From positions 6,147,001-6,211,000 of the forward strand of contig NZ_JAVDYC010000001.1 in the NCBI RefSeq assembly GCF_031458255.1: DNA of 64,000 nt, read 5' to 3'. Below, one piece after another: positions 61,411 through 64,000 of this stretch. This stretch comes from Catenuloplanes niger (GTDB lineage Bacteria; Actinomycetota; Actinomycetes; Mycobacteriales; Micromonosporaceae). The first letter of the stretch is position 1, and each line of letters opens with the position of its first letter. The notes below the pieces were generated by a model that did no database searches, had not been told where the DNA came from, and worked only from the letters and a program-made list of their open reading frames with translations. A program made the translations under genes and the position numbers.

Positions 61411-61998
61411 ATGTCCGGAACGGTGCGCACCTTGAAACCGACGACGCGTCAAGTGGCGGTGGGTATGGCGGGAGCGCTCGTCACCACGTTCCTGTTCCGT
61501 CTGTTCACCGACGACCTGCCCGCGGGTGGGCAGGCGACCGTCGCGGTCGGGTTGTGGGTTCTGGTCCTTTCGGCTCTGGTGATAGGCGCTGTGGTGGTTT
61601 CGCTCCGAGGCGTGAGATCGAGTGAGGAGTCGCTGCGCCGGCGAACCGCGGGTGAACTGCGGGCCGGTGAGATGTTCGTGGCGGGGGCGGCGGGCCGGGC
61701 GAGAACGCGGTGGTTGCCGCAGTCGATGTCGCTGCGCGGCTGTTACGTGGTGCTGACCAGCGAACGCGTCCTCACCTTCGCGCACGATCGGCTCACCGGC
61801 CGGCCCGCCGGTGTCACGGCGCGGATCGAGTTGCCGGACCTCGAGGGCGGCGACGTCGAGTCGGTGGTGCGTGGCCGGTCGGTCCGTCTGCGACTGCGGA
61901 AAGACGCGAAGGTGGTCTTCGACCTGGTCTTCTCCGGTGGGGAGAAGCGGGCGGGTGCGACGATCGCCTCGGGGATCGCCGGGGCTGTGGCGTCGTGA
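61411..61998 (+). CDS. Membrane protein with PH/GRAM-like domain, unknown function
   Basis: A 195-residue protein: two N-terminal transmembrane helices (about 17-30 and 43-65) and a soluble beta-rich part (MSLRGCYVVLTSERVLTFAH, RLRLRKDAKVVFDLVFSGGE) that looks like a bacterial PH/GRAM-type domain. The start is uncertain because no good ribosome site precedes ATG 61411; GTG 61423 is an alternative. Overlaps the next gene by 4 nt. Confidence 0.6.
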   Translation: MSGTVRTLKPTTRQVAVGMAGALVTTFLFRLFTDDLPAGGQATVAVGLWVLVLSALVIGAVVVSLRGVRSSEESLRRRTAGELRAGEMFVAGAAGRARTRWLPQSMSLRGCYVVLTSERVLTFAHDRLTGRPAGVTARIELPDLEGGDVESVVRGRSVRLRLRKDAKVVFDLVFSGGEKRAGATIASGIAGAVAS

Positions 61999-62186
61999 GT
62001 GAGCCGATGCCGAAGAACCACGCGCTGCTGTACGCGTCGGCGGCGGCATGGATCGGCGTTGCCGTGGTGCAGATCCGGGGCGACCTCCGGGTCTCGGTGA
62101 CCGCAGCGGTGCTCACCTGCGTCGTCACCGGTGCCGCGTCGATCGCGCTTGCCGGGGCACCACGGAACTTCCGCCTCCGGCGCTGA
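61995..62186 (+). CDS. Small two-helix membrane protein
   Basis: A 63-residue protein starting at a GTG that overlaps the previous stop (GTGA). Two hydrophobic stretches (ALLYASAAAWIGVAVVQI and VTAAVLTCVVTGAASIALAG) and a basic tail. Unknown function, probably expressed with its neighbours. Confidence 0.55.
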   Translation: MSEPMPKNHALLYASAAAWIGVAVVQIRGDLRVSVTAAVLTCVVTGAASIALAGAPRNFRLRR

Positions 62187-62201
62187 CGGAAAGGAGGCCA
62201 G

Positions 62202-62936
62202 ATGTTCCTTCGGACCGAAGGCGTGCCGCGCCGGCTGGATGCGACGGTTCTCGTCGCGGCGGTCGGTGTCCTCGCCTTCCTGGTGCTGATCGGCCTCGAC
62301 CGCCCGTGGATCATCACCGTGTCGGTCGCCGCCGCGGCGCTCGCGCTCGACTCGGCGGTGGCGCTCGTGCGGTCGAGAACCGGTCGTGCCGGCGGACGAC
62401 GGCCGGATCCGGCCGTGCGGAAGCGCCGGGCCGCGATCGTGGCGTCGGTGAGCTTCGGCGCGTACCTCGTGTTCCTGTTCACCATGGACTCGCTGCCGTT
62501 GGCGCGGTGGCGGCCCGTCATGGCCGGTCTGCTGCTGGCGTTCGTCGTGGGGTCGAGCGTCCGTGGGGCGGTGATGCGCGTCGTCAACACGTCCGGGGCG
62601 GAACGCGGGAGACGACTCCTCGAGGACCGGCGCGGGGACGCCGGAGGCACGCTCGTGCTGCGGCGGGGCGGCGTCGGCGAGGTCGGCTTCCTGAGCCGGA
62701 TGCAGGTGACGGTCGACGGGGACCCGGTGGCGATGCTCGCGTACCGCGGTGAGCTCGCCGTGGCTCTCGCACCGGGGAAGTACGAGATCGCCGCCCGGCT
62801 CAACCGGTTGTACGGCGGGCCGCTGCGGGTCGTGGTGGACGCGGGCGAGACCGTCGCCGTGAGCCTGTCGACCGAGATGCCCGCGGACCTCGACCTCGGT
62901 GCGCGTCGCGACGGGATCCGGGTGGAGCGGGAGTAG
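62202..62936 (+). CDS. Membrane protein of unknown function
   Basis: A 244-residue protein after a strong AAAGGAGG site. Two pairs of transmembrane helices in the first half (TVLVAAVGVLAFLVLIGL, ITVSVAAAALALDSAVAL, SFGAYLVFLFTM, MAGLLLAFVVGSSV), then a small beta-rich C-terminal domain (RMQVTVDGDPVAMLAYRGEL). It likely forms an operon with the two preceding genes. Family not recognised. Confidence 0.65.
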   Translation: MFLRTEGVPRRLDATVLVAAVGVLAFLVLIGLDRPWIITVSVAAAALALDSAVALVRSRTGRAGGRRPDPAVRKRRAAIVASVSFGAYLVFLFTMDSLPLARWRPVMAGLLLAFVVGSSVRGAVMRVVNTSGAERGRRLLEDRRGDAGGTLVLRRGGVGEVGFLSRMQVTVDGDPVAMLAYRGELAVALAPGKYEIAARLNRLYGGPLRVVVDAGETVAVSLSTEMPADLDLGARRDGIRVERE

Positions 62937-62942
62937 CGCGGG

Positions 62943-63764
62943 TCAGCCGGCCAGCGCGGCGGCCTCCGGCGGGGTCAGCCGGCCGTCGGCGACGACGACG
63001 GTGTGGTGCCGGGAGACGGTGCCGCCGGCCGGGACGATCAGCGGCTTCTCCCAGGCCAGGGCCACGCAGACGCCGGGGTAGATGCCGGTGCGGGCGAACC
63101 AGTGGTCGCCGTCGCCGAGGCCGGAGAAGACCAGCGTGTGGTCGGTGGCGGCGAACGCGACCCAGGCGGCGGTGCCGCCGTTGACCGTGGCCTCACCGGT
63201 CGCGCCGGTCGCGTCGAGGACGTCGGCGGGGCCGGGGGCGCAGCGCCAGAAGAAGCCGCCGTAGCCCGCGGCGTCCGGGCGGCCGTTGGTGGCGGGGCTG
63301 CCGAGCGGGATGTCGCGGTCCGGCGGGGCGGTCAGCGTGTACGACGCCTCCAGCGCCCACGCGCGCTCCGACACCGGGCGGGCGGAGATCGTGCGATCCT
63401 CGGTGATCAGCAGGGTGCCGTCGCGGTCCAGCCAGTGCAGCGTGGCGGTGAACGCGTCCTCGGCGGCGGTGGGGGACAGGCGGGCGGTGACGATCCGGCC
63501 GTGGTCGTCGAGCCAGGTGTAGCCCCGGTCGCGGACGTACGTGCGGCCGCCCCACAGGTTCGTGCCGGCCACGTCCTGCATGGCGACGGAGGCGCCGAGG
63601 TGCCAGCGGTGGTCCTCGGGGAACGCGTCGGTGACCGGGACGCCGGCGAGCGTGGTCACCGGGTGCAGGTAGGGGCGGGGGCCGAGTGTCGGGTCCACGT
63701 CGGTGCCGTCCTGGAGGCGGGCCACCACGGTGCCGCCGACGGTGAGCCGGGCTGATTCGGGCAT
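62943..63764 (-). CDS. PmoA-like (DUF6807) protein
   Basis: A 273-residue beta-rich protein with LGPRPYLHPVTTLAGVPVTD, DHRWHLGASVAMQDVAGTNLW, AAGYGGFFWRCAPG and VSRHHTVVVADGRL, matching the PmoA/DUF6807 family found beside carbohydrate-use genes. ATG 63764 is 8 nt after GGAGG. A LacI-type operator just upstream supports sugar-controlled expression. Biochemical activity unknown. Confidence 0.78.
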   Translation of the reverse strand: MPESARLTVGGTVVARLQDGTDVDPTLGPRPYLHPVTTLAGVPVTDAFPEDHRWHLGASVAMQDVAGTNLWGGRTYVRDRGYTWLDDHGRIVTARLSPTAAEDAFTATLHWLDRDGTLLITEDRTISARPVSERAWALEASYTLTAPPDRDIPLGSPATNGRPDAAGYGGFFWRCAPGPADVLDATGATGEATVNGGTAAWVAFAATDHTLVFSGLGDGDHWFARTGIYPGVCVALAWEKPLIVPAGGTVSRHHTVVVADGRLTPPEAAALAG

Positions 63765-63786
63765 GCGTGCCACCTCCGGGAATGGA

Positions 63787-63803
63787 TGGGAAAGCGCTTG
63801 CCA
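63787..63803. promoter_or_regulatory. LacI-family operator
   Basis: TGGGAAAGCGCTTGCCA is an almost perfect palindrome around AAGCGCTT, the LacI/CebR-type pattern of actinobacteria, 23 nt before the PmoA-like start. Confidence 0.72.
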
Positions 63804-63878
63804 CACCCTAGCGGTCGTCGATCGGTGCCGTCACGCTTCTCAGGATCGTCACAGCGACCGGCGGCCAGGATCGGTCGC

Positions 63879-64000
63879 ATGTTGCAGCGGTCTCGGGTGC
63901 GTACACATCGGGCGGTCGTTCTCGCGGCGGTGTCGCGGCCGTGGTTCTGGCCGGTGTCGTGGGTGCCGGCCTACCTCGGCCTGGTGCTGGCCGCCGGGGA
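63879..64000 (+). CDS. N-terminus of a UbiA-like prenyltransferase (cut by window edge)
   Basis: The frame from ATG 63879 runs off the right edge; the first 40 codons include SRPWFWPVSWVPAYLGLVLA, which resembles the start of UbiA-superfamily membrane prenyltransferases. No strong ribosome site is visible. The active-site motifs are beyond the window. Confidence 0.5.
   Translation, partial: MLQRSRVRTHRAVVLAAVSRPWFWPVSWVPAYLGLVLAAG

Overview
The window is very GC-rich DNA with GTG and TTG starts, ATGA gene overlaps, leaderless promoters and secreted cellulase-type enzymes, all typical of a filamentous actinomycete. A Micromonosporaceae-type host (Actinoplanes, Catenuloplanes or Micromonospora-like) fits best, but the genus cannot be proved from this sequence.

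Positions ~1-31,400 carry most of a natural-product gene cluster that I read as an orthosomycin (everninomicin/avilamycin-type) pathway with a nitrosugar. The combination is diagnostic: a KSIII-like acyltransferase, a flavin halogenase with the WxWxIP motif, two phytanoyl-CoA-dioxygenase-type Fe/2OG oxygenases, a twitch-type radical SAM enzyme, a free-standing E1 alpha/beta pair, six glycosyltransferases, several sugar methyltransferases, a DrrAB-type exporter, and a block encoding 3,5-epimerase, C-methyltransferase, aminotransferase and flavin nitrososynthase. The layout is a 9-gene minus-strand operon (10758 down to 1451), a 4-gene plus operon (10990-15020), a methyltransferase/glycosyltransferase pair (17274 down to 15063), an O-methyltransferase/ketoreductase pair (17805-19732), the nitrosugar operon (23959 down to 19655), a decayed IS4-like element (24174-25308), a glycosyltransferase/epimerase pair, a second oxygenase, a HAD/epimerase pair, a last glycosyltransferase and a small stand-alone LuxR-type regulator. 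The orsellinate synthase, NDP-glucose synthase, 4,6-dehydratase and 2,3-dehydratase are not here, so the cluster must continue beyond position 1 or lie elsewhere. Two short sequence motifs recur in front of these operons and may be the binding sites or promoters of one cluster regulon.

Positions ~31,400-33,140 are nearly gene-free, with a palindrome, a 48-bp tandem repeat and one small gene. Next come a P-loop kinase-like protein with a pentapeptide-repeat insertion, an orphan histidine kinase facing a MacB/FtsX-type ABC exporter across a perfect 18-bp palindrome, and a run of exported enzymes: GH6 glucanase, a mannanase-like protein missing its central segment, an LCP wall ligase, a cyclase-family hydrolase and an EEP nuclease/phosphatase.

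Positions 44,215-55,853 hold a secreted FG-GAP protein divergent from a ~2,584-residue Rhs/YD-repeat polymorphic toxin (signal peptide, Rhs shell with inserted ricin-B-like lectin, Hint protease, unassigned C-terminal toxin) followed by a SUKH-type immunity gene. The rest is ordinary chromosome: GNAT acetyltransferase, universal stress protein, L-arabinose isomerase with a LacI-type operator, a NarL-type two-component system, four small membrane proteins, a PmoA-like protein behind another LacI-type operator, and the start of a UbiA-like prenyltransferase gene cut by the right edge.
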